A DNA stretch of 25,399 bases from Sphaeroforma sirkka (Eukaryota; Opisthokonta; Ichthyosporea; Ichthyophonida). The translations under genes were made by a program, and so were the position numbers. The stretch covers positions 35,001 through 60,399 of the forward strand of contig LUCW03000553.1 in assembly GCA_001586965.3 (NCBI GenBank). The letters are read 5' to 3'. This document shows positions 9,540 to 19,657 of the stretch, piece by piece; positions within the stretch are counted from its first letter, which is position 1; each line of letters begins with the position of its first letter. A model generated the notes under the pieces. The model ran no database searches, was not told the DNA's origin, and saw only the letters and a list, made by a program, of their open reading frames with translations.

Positions 9540-11380
9540 ATATTGATGTGATTCTGCATAAGGTATCTAACAAATTCAAACGGAACAGCAAGAGCTTAAT
9601 ATAGAACGACCGACTCGCAGAATACATAAAATAGACAAGCTAAGTAAGAACCATATTAGACTCTATAGACGTAACAGAGAAAACCAAAGGGGTACTCAAT
9701 GATAAACGTGTCTAAGAGACACATATCACACGGTTCTACATCGACCCAGCGCAGTTCAATAAAATCATCGTCGACAGACTAAGACATCATCTTGTAAACT
9801 ATCAGAGAACCACCTTATCGACATGGAGAACAAAGCATTGAACGTATAAGCACGCACATAACGCATACATAGGACGATGAAGGTGCTAGAGGAGAGATGC
9901 AAGAACACGGGTAATGAACCAATTCATATGCAACTCCTCCAAGTAGCACGATATATAGCACTCACCTACTGTGGTAGTTAAAGCTGACAAACTGCAATAT
10001 GGAAGTGACGGTCACTCATCAGACATAGAGCAAAAAGGATTCTATGCTCTTACTGAAGTAAACGTATGAGCTGAAGCCAAGGCACAGGCGGACTGATTGC
10101 TCGGAGAGCGTACACCATAACACATCCAACACGGCCTCACACAGCTATACACACAGTACTGCCCACCAGCCCACAAACGTCCTTAAACAGGCAATGGGGC
10201 GGCAAGACAACACAATTCAATGGGTGAACGACAGCAAACCCAAGAGAAGACGAGCCGCGAGAAGCAACAGCCTACCCTTACTGCAAAGTACCACCGGCAC
10301 CTCACCGCTTTAGCCATTGTCCCAAGAAGGTCACAGTGCAGGCTGAGAAGGATGAAGAACGCGCCACGAGTGACGTGCACTTCGCACGACTCTCAATTGT
10401 CACAGGAAAAGTAAAAGAACTAACAGATAGCGATGGAAGCAAACATGATTGACCTGGCTGAAAAGCTAAAAGTAAGTAGATGAAGAAACGTTGTTAACAA
10501 ATGCGAATGATATAATTACCCACCTTTTCCTTGCTTCCCAACCACGCGACCTAATGTTGCACATCGACATACAAATTAATGGTATTACATGCAAGGCATT
10601 CGAAAACTCAGAAGCACAGCGCTCGTGTATGAACAAATTATCGTAACAAACCTATAACTATCAGTCAAAGCACAACCTGGCTACATACAAATAGCAAAAC
10701 AGGTGCCAGAACCATAATCTAATGAACAGGATCAACACTATGGAGGGCGAAAGACAGTGTTTCGAAGTACTGGATCTATCAGACAAGAAGTCACCGTTAC
10801 TCTTAGGTGTGAATATACTTCCATACATAGGTATATATAAAACGGGATTAATAAATACATTTGCACCAAAAGATGCAAAACCGGAATCGCTACTCACACC
10901 ACGTGAGAAAGGCCCAGAGCACGAACAAGAAAGGTTTAGAGAGTCACTTGCAGACCTTTTGGAAACATACCTTCAGACAGTTCATTATAACCTGCCCGGC
11001 TCCAGTATGAAATCAACTGTCAGACAAATAAGGCATGCAAAAATGAACTTTGCATCACGCAAGTAAATTCCACAAACGGATGAAAAGTTGTATAGATGAC
11101 TCGAAGACGGTCACATATACAAGCGTACAAAACAAAATACAGTGAACTTGCCGTTGCTATCTACAAAGCAAACACAACCAATTACTAACAAGTCTACTCA
11201 AGAAAGTGCGAACATGCCTAGACTTGCAAAAAAAATAGCTATCAATCCGAACAAGACAAATTTGTGAAAGCAAAACTATAGGAAGTATTACACAACCTGC
11301 AAGGAACACAACACTTTTCACGTCGAATAACAGTATCTCAACTTTATCCTTCTGTTCAGAGGGAGACGCTGTTCTCTTAT
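9540..11380 (+). mobile_element. Old Ty3/Gypsy-type fossil: gag, protease, start of RT
   Basis: This is a heavily broken remnant on the + strand, with many breaks. A gag-like stretch with a zinc-knuckle-like patch (near 10270-10335) comes first. A retropepsin-like segment follows at about 10560-10850: a stretch beginning INGITCKAF, then the family-typical end LLLGVNILPYIGI. The linker before RT and the first part of RT (FSRRI and CLDLQK-like traces) reach to about 11370. The + strand is conspicuously A-rich and T-poor from about 9.6 to 11.3 kb, as in several retroelement families. Both outer limits are approximate because no LTR pair was found. Its decay suggests it is among the oldest elements in the window. 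Confidence 0.6.
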
Positions 11381-11599
11381 ATATTAAACCCTAACTAACT
11401 GCTTTTGAGTCATGTGCCTATCTAAAACCCCAACTAAGATTACAGATTTTGATATTATAAACTAAAGTAACCTAGACTAAAATAACACTGAAAACCCTGT
11501 CTGGGTGTATTCCGACCACAACCCTACCAAGCTGAAGCACTACCTACTAGTGTGCCAGCTTTCAAAGAAAGGGAAAGGAATACTCAGACCCTGACCGGC
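11381..11599. other. Spacer between two retroelement fossils
   Basis: This short AT-rich stretch contains AAACCCTAAC and AAAACCCC motifs (about 11385-11435), which recall the telomere-like tract at 9334. No gene is visible. It may include the decayed terminal repeat of a neighbouring element. Confidence 0.35.
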
Positions 11600-11666
11600 A
11601 TGCTGGCATTTATTTTCAAAGAGCTAGAGCAGTGTGCTGGCATTTAACCTCAGAGAGCTAGAGGGC
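11600..11666. repeat. Tandem duplication, ~34-bp unit
   Basis: Two units, 11600-11631 and 11635-11665, both begin TGCTGGCATTTA and both contain AGAGCTAGAG. They differ mainly in the middle. They lie just downstream of the chromodomain end of the minus-strand chromovirus fossil and may belong to its 3' untranslated region. Confidence 0.6.
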
Positions 11667-11679
11667 CCGAAGTTTACGT

Positions 11680-13340
11680 CTCGAGCGCACCGTCGTGGTA
11701 GACGACAATGTCGTTGGGGTCGGTAAAGGCCTCGGCTGTTTCCCACGTGGGGTCATCGCACCAAGTATTCAAGGCTGTCTGTCTGATCGTTTGTGCGATG
11801 CTTGATAATGTGGCAGAACTCAACTTTGCCTTCTGCCCACAAGGTATCGTCAAGTGGTAGGTCTGTACTACGATGGACTAACCGGAGTTCAATACGGACT
11901 AGTTTGTCCTTACATTCTGATGGCACTGACCCGTCTTTGCTCGCTATCTCATAACGTTGCCCGATTCTAGTCTTGATAACATACGGACTAAAGGGAGGAC
12001 ATATTGCTTTCGTCGTTCTACCTTCCGAGTTCCCCATCGCTACGTCGTATTCATCGAAGTGTACAAAGTTTGCCCGTATACTTCTTGGTAATATGATAAA
12101 GCGTTGAAAGATGGTATCCTGGATCTGGTCTAATCGATGCGCCCATGTGTCGTTAGTGACTGGTTGTGATTCAGGTGTCGCATCGGTAAAGTTGGCAAAC
12201 AGTACATGCCCGCGTCCAAAGTACACGCTAAAGTGTGCACTCTTATGTCTACGAGAAAATCGGAGGTTCTGATGAGCATCGTGATCGGAAGGCGTACATC
12301 CCATTGAAGTGCCACCGCCTCACAACATTGGCGTATTGATCGTTTTATATTCTTAAGATGACACTCAACTGCCTCTAAGACCTGTGGGCGATATGGGGGT
12401 GACACCTTGTGTAGTATTCCCACTTCCTGCACCAGGATTTCCACTATCTTGCTTCTAAACTCTGGTACCATGTCTGTTTGTAGCCTTTGTGGAAAACCGT
12501 GTTCACCAAAAAATCTCTTACATTGTCTGTACCGTGGTTTCCTTTGTCTTGTCCGGTGTTGCTCACAGATTGAATAGCCAGTGGTAATGTCTAGCACATG
12601 AAGAATGTACTTGTTCTTCCTCCGCGATTCGTCGGGTGGAAGCCCTTACGTAATGTATCCTACCTAAACATGTACTGCGTTGTCACTTAACTGTTGCCGC
12701 CAGTTCTAGTGCGCGCCCGGCCACACATGTCCATCATTGCATAGCTGTTGAACAGTAGGCCTTGCTCGTGCTGCGCTCGTGTGAGTTGTGTGCGTCGAAG
12801 TTGTTCCTCCAACGTTGCTTGTGCGAATGCAGGTTGACCTTCGGTTTCAGCCATGGCCACCAATATCTCTCGTGTCGTTATATGGTGTGGCTCTGCGTAA
12901 ACCAGTCGCTGTGAGAAGAAGCGGTCCAGCTTGAAATTACTAAATAGGTCTAGTCTCAATATCATTGTATGACCACAAGGTGTCTTGCCGCAAGCTTACT
13001 TCAAAATTTCAGGAAAGTATGTGGTGTTCTAGGCACTACTACCGGTTCAGCTGTGAACATACTGTGGCGGATGCCCCCTCTGTCTTGATTTTGCTAAGCA
13101 TCTTGTGTATCAATTTCCAAGGTGGGTCATTCATCCGTCCACTAACGACCAGTCGCGCTTAAACGCTCCTTCCTGATCATCTTTGTTCCAGAATCGAGCA
13201 AGTTGTGCGTTCTGTGGGTCCGCAAACACGTCTACATTATTCGGACCAAGATCTGTTGTGCTTGTTCAAAGTAAATAGAAAACCACTTCCAACAATGTGT
13301 GCACAGTATCTCGGGTTCATCACTCTCCGCCGTACTCTCA
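11680..13340 (-). mobile_element. Chromovirus (Ty3/Gypsy) pol fossil with chromodomain
   Basis: Reading on the minus strand, a methyltransferase-like segment comes first (about 13250-13050; motifs DVFADPQNAQLARF and NDPPWKLI). A helical linker rich in Gln and Arg follows (about 12960-12690). Next is the integrase catalytic core (about 12600-12250; VLDITTGYS, LQTDMVPEF, SPPYRPQ), and then the integrase C-terminal part. The end is a chromodomain-like segment (about 11840-11690; LEYLVR ... DPTWETAEAF), the hallmark of chromoviruses, in which it tethers the integrase to marked histones. The element is broken, with several breaks. No LTR of its own was identified. Its right side is abutted by the LTR of another family at 13360. 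Confidence 0.8.
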
Positions 13341-13359
13341 TGCACCCTACTCAACATAT

Positions 13360-13943
13360 TGTAGAAATACGGCCTCCGGTCAGTCTAAAATATCAAAATC
13401 AAATGAGATAACATATTGGTTTTATTTGTATTTAAAATAATTTAATACAAATTCTTTTTCCAATATTTCCAAAGTGTTCTAAATTCACTTTGATGGCTCC
13501 GATAGCCTGAGTATTTGGTATGACTCATTTACTTGGACCTATTTGAGACGATAGTAGATGTAGGATATTATAAACTAAATTTTATAATCTCTGAACTACT
13601 ACTTGCAGGTTTTGGTCTTCCCGCCAATCTCCAAAATCCAATAAGTCTTATCCTTTTTTAAACTTTTCTTCAGATGGAACTTTATTTATATTAGCCAATA
13701 TATTAACTTGACTTACGTTATTATGTCTATCTACAGATTAGGCATGTGATCATGAACACTTAGTACTTCTAGTGAAAATTATTTAATAAAGAACAGCTAG
13801 AGGTACATCCTGTGTGATCGAAGATACTAAGGCTCTTACCAAGAGGCAGTCCTGATCATTCTTACACAAGCTACCACTGCTAAATCCTAACTGACTTAAA
13901 TTGTATCTTAGTTTATATAACATAGTTTAAAACATAGAAATAT
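13360..13943 (+). repeat. LTR copy A (left LTR of the rearranged element)
   Basis: It starts TGTAGAAATACGGCC and is alignable along its length to the LTRs at 15131, 19063 and 20421. It contains an AATAAAGAACAG segment near 13787, a candidate poly(A) signal shared by all full copies. It passes directly into integrase-coding sequence at its right edge. Confidence 0.9.
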
Positions 13944-14286
13944 GACGTTGAGGATATGTGGCCTTATCATTTGAAATGGGTTGAGACTCAAATGAATAAC
14001 TGTATGCATCCTCAAACTGGAACACTCCCGTTTCACTATTTCTTTGGCCGCTGTAGTGAATTACATGCCACAATTGACAAAACTGAGCCCGAGAAACATG
14101 ATACTCCGTGGCTAGAGAAGATCGAGCATATGCAGAACGTAGTTTACCCCTGTTTACTCGAGCACTAAAATTGTGTCCTACTTAAAGCGTATGACCGATG
14201 GAATAACACTAAGAACATTGTTCAGTTCAAAGTTGGCGATTATGTTAACATTATAAATCGCAATGCCAACGTTACCAAACTCTCTT
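13944..14286 (+). mobile_element. Integrase C-terminal fragment, same family as the 21-25 kb pol
   Basis: The + strand translates to DMWPYHLKW, QTGTLPFHYFF and HMQNVVYPCLLEH, which recur in the minus-strand pol at about 22060-21870. The later part matches that copy's C-terminal region (FKVGDYVNIINRNANV). It is a coding fossil inside the rearranged element. Confidence 0.9.
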
Positions 14287-15060
14287 CTATTACTCTTGTT
14301 TTACTAAACGTTCCATCAGATTTATATTGATCGACCGCTAAGAGAGCTAAGTTAACTGGGGTTGCATCATTGTTTTAACCAATCTTCGATTTGGCTTTTG
14401 ACAACGTTTTTGTGTCTCCAACTTACGTAGTTATGTGAAGGACATTTTAACTTAGAGAAGTCGAGGTTTGTTATGTCAAGCTTAACGTACCCGTTAGTGA
14501 ACTTAAACATATACCAGTCAGTTATCGCAATCATTCTGTTTTGTATAATTAAGTCCATAATTATATCGGTAAAGTGTGGAATCATATCTTTTGCTTCACC
14601 TTCCGGAGGGTTAGGTTTCTTTAACATGTTATCATCTGACTGATCTTTATTTGGGTCTAGCCCATTTGGCAGACCAGTGAGAGTTACACCTATACTGAGA
14701 AGATCAGTCATACCTATAATTAAATCGTATTTCTGAGACATGTCAGTAACGATTAGGTGAGTCTTTACTTCTCTTCTATCTGACAACATTATGTGTACAT
14801 AGTTAATGGCTTCATCGCAAGTGGTAACTTTGCCATTTCCCAACATTAAATTAATTGTTTCGTTATGGATAGCCATATTTGTAACGTAGGCTACTCGGCT
14901 TGAGATAGCAGAGACTTCAGCCCCTGGATAAAAAAGTGCAATAACTTTTTTCTTCATTTACATAAACGGGTTGAAAAATTCGTTAATCTCCTTTGGTATA
15001 GATTATATTGAACTTTTTCTCATAATTTTGCTCGAGTGCACACATAAAACTGTCAGTGAT
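14287..15060 (-). mobile_element. Protease-to-RT-start fragment, inverted
   Basis: The minus strand reads GAEVSAISSRVAYVT, YDLIIGMTDLL and KCPSHNYVSWRHK, closely matching the intact-looking copy at 25255-24590. It lies in the orientation opposite to the integrase fragment that it touches. The next 70 bases (15061-15130) repeat part of the same protease sequence once more. Confidence 0.9.
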
Positions 15061-15120
15061 TGAATCGTATTTCTGAGACAGAAGATCAGTCATACCTATA
15101 ATTAAATCGCATATCTGAGA

Positions 15121-15130
15121 CTGGGGGCTA
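15121..15130 (+). other. Polypurine-type tract before LTR B
   Basis: CTGGGGGCTA directly precedes LTR B. The identical 10-mer, on the minus strand, directly precedes the LTR at 20421-21014. In LTR elements the plus-strand primer lies exactly here, so this marks the right LTR as the 3' LTR of a + oriented element. Confidence 0.65.
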
Positions 15131-15698
15131 TGAAGAAAAATGGCCTCCGGTCAGTCTAAAATATCAAGATCAAATGAGATAACATATTGGTTTTTATTTA
15201 ATACAAGTTCTTTTTCCAATATTCCCAAAGTGTTCTAAATTCACTTTGATGCCTCCAATAGCCTGAGTATTTGGTATGATTCATTTACTTGGACCTATTT
15301 GAGACGATAGTAGATATTATAAACTAAATTTTATAATCTCTGAACTACTACTTACAGGTTTTGGTCTTCCCGCCTATTTCCAAAATTCAATAAGTCTTTT
15401 CTTTTTTAACTTTTCTTCAGATGAAACTTTATTTATATTAGCTAATGTATTAACGACTGATGTTCTTATGTCTATCTACAAATTAGACATGTGGCCATGA
15501 ACACTTAGTACTTCTAATAAAAATTATTCAATAAAGAACAGCTAGAGGTATGTCCGGTGTGATCGAAGGTATTAAAGCTCTTACCAAGAGGCAGTCCCGA
15601 TCATTCTTACACAAGCTACCACTGCTAAATCCTAACTGACTTAAATTGTATCTTAGTTTATATATCATTAAAACATAGAAATATACATCGAAGTTTAT
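15131..15698 (+). repeat. LTR copy B (right LTR of the rearranged element)
   Basis: It begins TGAAGAAAAATGGCC, a diverged form of the family's TGTAGAAATACGGCC, and aligns along its length with copy A. It ends near AAGTTTATA. Its right edge lies only a few bases from the inverted partial copy C. Confidence 0.88.
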
Positions 15699-15702
15699 AT
15701 GC

Positions 15703-15842
15703 AGAGCCATCAAAGTGAATATAGAACACTTTGGAGATATTGGAAAAACAACTTGTATTGAATTATTTGAAATACAAATTCAAACCAATGTTATCTCATT
15801 TGATCTTGATATTTTAGACTGACCGGAGGCCGTATTTCTACA
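15703..15842 (-). repeat. Partial LTR copy C, inverted
   Basis: About 140 bp matches the first quarter of the LTR in reverse orientation, ending GGCCGTATTTCTACA at 15842, the outer tip. It sits back to back with copy B, so the two form a partial fold-back. Confidence 0.9.
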
Positions 15843-16299
15843 ATTGTTAGATGTGAGTTATTTAAAGATCATGCCTATCTCTGCTGTAGGTGTGTTTTCC
15901 ACACAATCATGGCGGGAAATTAGTGAGGTGCTGGATGAGTCTAGGTAGAAGGCAGGAACTCAAAATGGGGCCGTTGGGAGCAATGTACACACACAGTCAG
16001 AGTACGAAGTCACCGAAGCTAACTCGGTGAAAAAGGGATTCGGCTGAGGTTGTGAATACGGTACAGTGCAAGTTTAAAAAGGACATAGATCTGGATAAAT
16101 CAGAGGCCAAGGAGCCACTTAGTGCTAAGGAGCGCGCTATTATGTATGAAGAGAATCCAGTGGATGAGCTCATTGAAGACTTGAAGCGGGATTGGCTGTA
16201 GTCGATGAAGCGCTCGGTCTTTGGGACTAAACCTATGAGTTGTTTGAACATACGAGTGTCAAGCGCTTGAAGCAATGTGGACAAAGTACTGCAGACAGG
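15843..16299 (+). other. Unassigned stretch with a coding-like trace
   Basis: A + strand stretch at about 16060-16200 reads like protein-coding DNA (charged residues such as DIDLDKSEAKEPLSAKERA, then ENPVDELIEDLKRDW), but I do not recognise the family. It could be an N-terminal gag trace of the element that follows or a decayed host exon. No other gene-like feature is visible. Confidence 0.35.
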
Positions 16300-16452
16300 G
16301 ACTTAGGGCCGGACCAGAGGACCGGACCTAAGAGGATTTATTGAGGCTCAGACATAGGAGAATCTACTATGGCCGACCAAAGGCTCGGACCTAAGAGCAG
16401 TAGACCCAGAGGCTCAGACCTAAGAGCGGTAGACCCAGAGGCTTTTATTGAG
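16300..16452 (+). repeat. Tandem repeat, 29-bp unit
   Basis: Two clean units, 16381-16409 and 16410-16438, begin AGGCTC and end GTAGACCCAG, with two differences between them. Degenerate units extend left to about 16300, with GGACCTAAGAG and GGCTCAGACATAG echoes. The phrase TTTATTGAG flanks the array on both sides. It lies upstream of the gag gene and may be part of that element's leader. Confidence 0.75.
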
Positions 16453-16750
16453 TAGAATATGTAGAATGATGACTCACCAAGTGTCATCATTTATTAGTAA
16501 CTGGAAGACCGGAATCTTAGATACAGAGATTTTCACAATCTGCCGTTGTTAGAGAAAATCTCGTCTTACACAAAGACGTGATTAATAAATACAGCAGACG
16601 CGGTTCACTTATTTCAGACTTAACACTTTATCAAGTGTCTCTTGGTTTTGACCACATTTTTAAGTGACCGAACTACTGTATTTATTATACTACATCCTTT
16701 AAAGGTTAACTAACTAAGAAACGACTTAGATTAACATTTTTTTTACAACA
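16453..16750 (+). other. AT-rich leader of the gag unit, possible decayed LTR
   Basis: It contains a 9-bp-arm hairpin (AATGATGAC at 16465-16473 with GTCATCATT at 16483-16491), an AATAAATAC motif near 16584, and an A/T-rich approach to the ATG at 16751. Its position suggests the LTR or 5' leader of the gag-bearing element. No second copy exists in the window to prove it. Confidence 0.4.
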
Positions 16751-19050
16751 ATGACGGGACCCGAGGCCAGACCGTCGCCTACGGTGGGCAAGCAAGCCTG
16801 TACCCAACTGTTGAAACGACTGCTTGGAACAATTCGGCATTTGACCGAGCTATGCAATAAGCTGGAGACAGCATGTGCCAAGACACCGGCACCCGGAGAC
16901 GACGACACGGTGAGAATTCATTTGGAGTTGACTCGGCTGCAGTCTGAGGCCCAGTACTCAATACAAACCTTGGATGGGATTCGCCGAGCTCCAGAATGGA
17001 TGGCGAATCAAGCAGACCACTTGAATATGTTGTTGCATGTGAAGGAGGCTAAGGTAAAAGGTCGTCTTATTAAAGAGCCTCCGTAAGTTGTCACTGACAG
17101 AGATTAACACATCTATGTCCCAGGACACGGCCCATGTGATAGTGGATGATGATTTTTCTGAGTCTGAGACCGAATCAACAAGGCCACACACCTGAGTATC
17201 TCAATACCCAACACAAGCGGAGTTGTCACCAGCTAGCCAGTTATCTGATAGCGTGGCTATCAACATGAAGCGAATTAGCCTGGTGAAGCGCAGGATTGGA
17301 CGCACGAAACCCATACCTCAAATGGCTCCTTACGCGAAAGTCCATGTTACGCGCCGCGAACGATTGCCGAAGAACGCTCAAAATCGAGACCAGACAATTC
17401 CGACTCTTGATGAGATGCCGGCTAGTGGTCCGGACTGGTATCAGGCATCTGACGATCATGTTCATGCTACTCGTAGAGCGCAGTTGTTGACAAACGCTCA
17501 AAATCGGGCACAAATATTTCCGACCCCTGATGAGATGCCGCCTAATGATCCGGATTAGTATCAGGACTCAAAAACGTTAGTGAAATCGCCTGGTAGAATG
17601 TTTTTGGATCCAGCGGACCTACACTTGGACTTGGCTACCCCTCAAAATTTGTCGTCGTCGGCGAAGCGGTCCTTTGAGACATTTTGTAGAGTGATGGAAT
17701 CTCCACGCCAGCAGCCTCACGGTCGGGCGGCAGCGAATTTATTTCGGGATAAATTACAACAGCATCGATGTACGCAATCTCCCGAAGAAAAGAAAGAGAA
17801 TTGTCAGGATAATGCTAATGTACCTATCGATACGCGAGCTTACCGTAAACACTTGCCTGCTCACCACGATCGCTACCTAGAAGACCCGCAGGAGGTGAAA
17901 TGATGCAAATTATCACCACCCACGGAGGCGTGCATTAATAAATCTACCGCGGCAGAGATGAAAACGCAGGTATTTCTTCTCACCCAACGTATGATGCAAG
18001 CAGAAGCTGCGGGATGCACTGAAGACGCTCGTGAGGTGCAGGGCTTAATTCGTACAACTAACGAAACGTTAAAGACTTGCACAATAACGGTCGACAAACG
18101 GACACCCAAGGAATGGCCACCTAATCCACAGGGCAGCTATTATTTGGATAATCCGCAGAAATTACAGCTGCATGCGTTTATTTTGGATTGGCATAAGAAC
18201 GCAAAACTTCACGAATTAGACCCGAATCATATGCAAATGGGCTTCCATAGGGCACTACAGAAAGGAGGCGCACCCAAGGCACTTTTGGATTTTATTGTGG
18301 AGAATGAACAAAAGTTGCAGTCCATGTCGTTTCAGGACGCCACTGCTTATATTGTATGTACACACGAACAATATCTCGAAGATAACGCATACAGAAGTGT
18401 ATTGGCGTACATGAAGTTAAACCCTTCGGTGTCACTCGAGACCCAACTTCGAGATTTTGAACGCAAAGTCGATTTTATGGAAATGCGACAGTACGAGAAT
18501 CCGCTACGAGTATACCGCAATCATGGTATGCTTAATCTAATTAATCAAGCTGCGGGGGGTGCATACTACCGTGACACTCTTCCGGATGCACTCTAACTGG
18601 CGAGAATATTCCGCGATACAAATGCGTGATGTACTTCAGGTGAGTATTGACAAGGCGGAAAAACACCGTCGGGCAAACCTCTCCCGACCATTACAAACCC
18701 CAGGGGGTTCCCCTTCACGCACACGGACGCGTGTGGAGTCCAACACACAAGTTAATCGGCATGCGCCACCAACATTGAACCCTAGGGCTCGTTGTAGGTC
18801 GTGTGAGCAGGATCTTCCTCCTGGCCCAGTACACGACCCACGTTGCCCTAAGTTACTGCGAGCACCGACTTCAACGAACACGGGTAGCCATACACAACCT
18901 GGAGGTGCGCCACAGCACCTTGCATCGGCTGGAGGAACATCTGCGCGCACACAACAAGCGCAGGATAATAATTTCCGCCCTCGCGTTAATCTCGTGGCTG
19001 GAGATGATCAGATGCCTGATCCGACGCCGCGAGGTGATCCACATTCATGA
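16751..19050 (+). mobile_element. Gag-type region of an LTR retroelement (fossil)
   Basis: Gag proteins form the particle that packages element RNA. The first part (from 16751) is a helical, charged region. A repeated module follows at about 17337-17576. A capsid-like helical region spans about 17960-18640 (stretches DNPQKLQLHAFILDW, HMQMGFHRALQKGGAP and QLRDFERKVDFMEM). The end is a Pro/Arg-rich nucleocapsid-like tail with a Cys/His cluster, CRSCEQDLPPGPVHDPRC (about 18795-18850). No pol follows: an LTR of the TGTAGAAATACGG family begins at 19063. The unit is broken, with a few breaks. Assignment to gag rests on layout and the Cys/His cluster, and the family is not proven. Which of the neighbouring pol families it belonged to cannot be told here. 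Confidence 0.65.
17337..17576 (+). repeat. 120-bp tandem duplication inside gag
   Basis: Two 120-bp units (17337-17456 and 17457-17576) each encode about 40 residues, both with the order HVxxTRR ... NAQNR ... TxDEMP. The unit length is a multiple of three, so the duplication kept the frame when it arose. The units differ at many positions, so the duplication is not recent. Confidence 0.85.
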
Positions 19051-19062
19051 TTTGGTCGACGA

Positions 19063-19657
19063 TGTAGAAATACGGCCTCCGGTCAGTCTAAAATATCAAG
19101 ATCAATTGAGAGAATACATTGGTTTTTATTTGTATTTTAAATAATTTAGTACAAGCTCTTTTTCCAATATTTCCAAAGTGTTCTAAATTCACTTTGATGG
19201 CTCCAATAGCCTAGGTATTTGGTATGACTCATCTACTTGGACCTATTTGAGACATTAGTAGATGTAGGATATTATAAACTAAATTTTATAATCTCCGAAC
19301 TACTACTTATAGATTTTGGTCCTCCCGCCAATCTCCAAAATCCAATAAGTCTTTTTCTTTTTTTAACTTTTCTTCAGATGGAACTTTATTTATATCAGCT
19401 AATGTATTAACATGACTTACGTTATTATGTCTATTTACAAATTAGGCAAGTGGTCATGAACACTTAGTACTTCTAGTGAAAATTATTCAATAAAGAACAG
19501 CTAGAGGTACGCCTTGTGTGATCGAGGATATTTAGGCTCTTAACAAGAGGCAGTCCCGATCATTCTTACACAAGCTACCACTGCTAAATCCTAATTGACT
19601 AAATTGTATTTTAGTTTAATATAGTTTGAAACCTAGTAATTTCCATCGAAGTTTACA
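19063..19657 (+). repeat. LTR copy D
   Basis: A 595-bp LTR with 5'-TG and CA-3' ends (TGTAGAAATACGG ... GAAGTTTACA). By eye it differs from copy E at only about two positions, one of them a single-base length change in a T run. It lies in the orientation opposite to copy E. No polypurine-type tract precedes it, so it is not a simple 3' LTR of the gag unit on its left. Confidence 0.95.

Larger units (their letters stand above)
13360..15698 (+). mobile_element. Rearranged LTR element of the TGTAGAAATACGG family
   Basis: Two LTRs in the same orientation (13360-13943 and 15131-15698) bound an interior of only about 1.2 kb. A piece of integrase/C-terminal coding sequence lies on the + strand (13944-14286). 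A protease-to-RT piece lies on the minus strand (14287-about 15060). Both pieces are close relatives of the long pol region at 21380-25255. A polypurine-type 10-mer precedes the right LTR. The element is broken and internally rearranged. The LTRs differ visibly from each other and from the pair at 19063/20421, so it is older than that pair. Confidence 0.85.

Noticed and set aside
12965-13411. Plus-strand frames at 12965-13162 and 13205-13411
   Set aside because: They lie opposite the recognisable minus-strand chromovirus pol or run into LTR A, so they are shadows.
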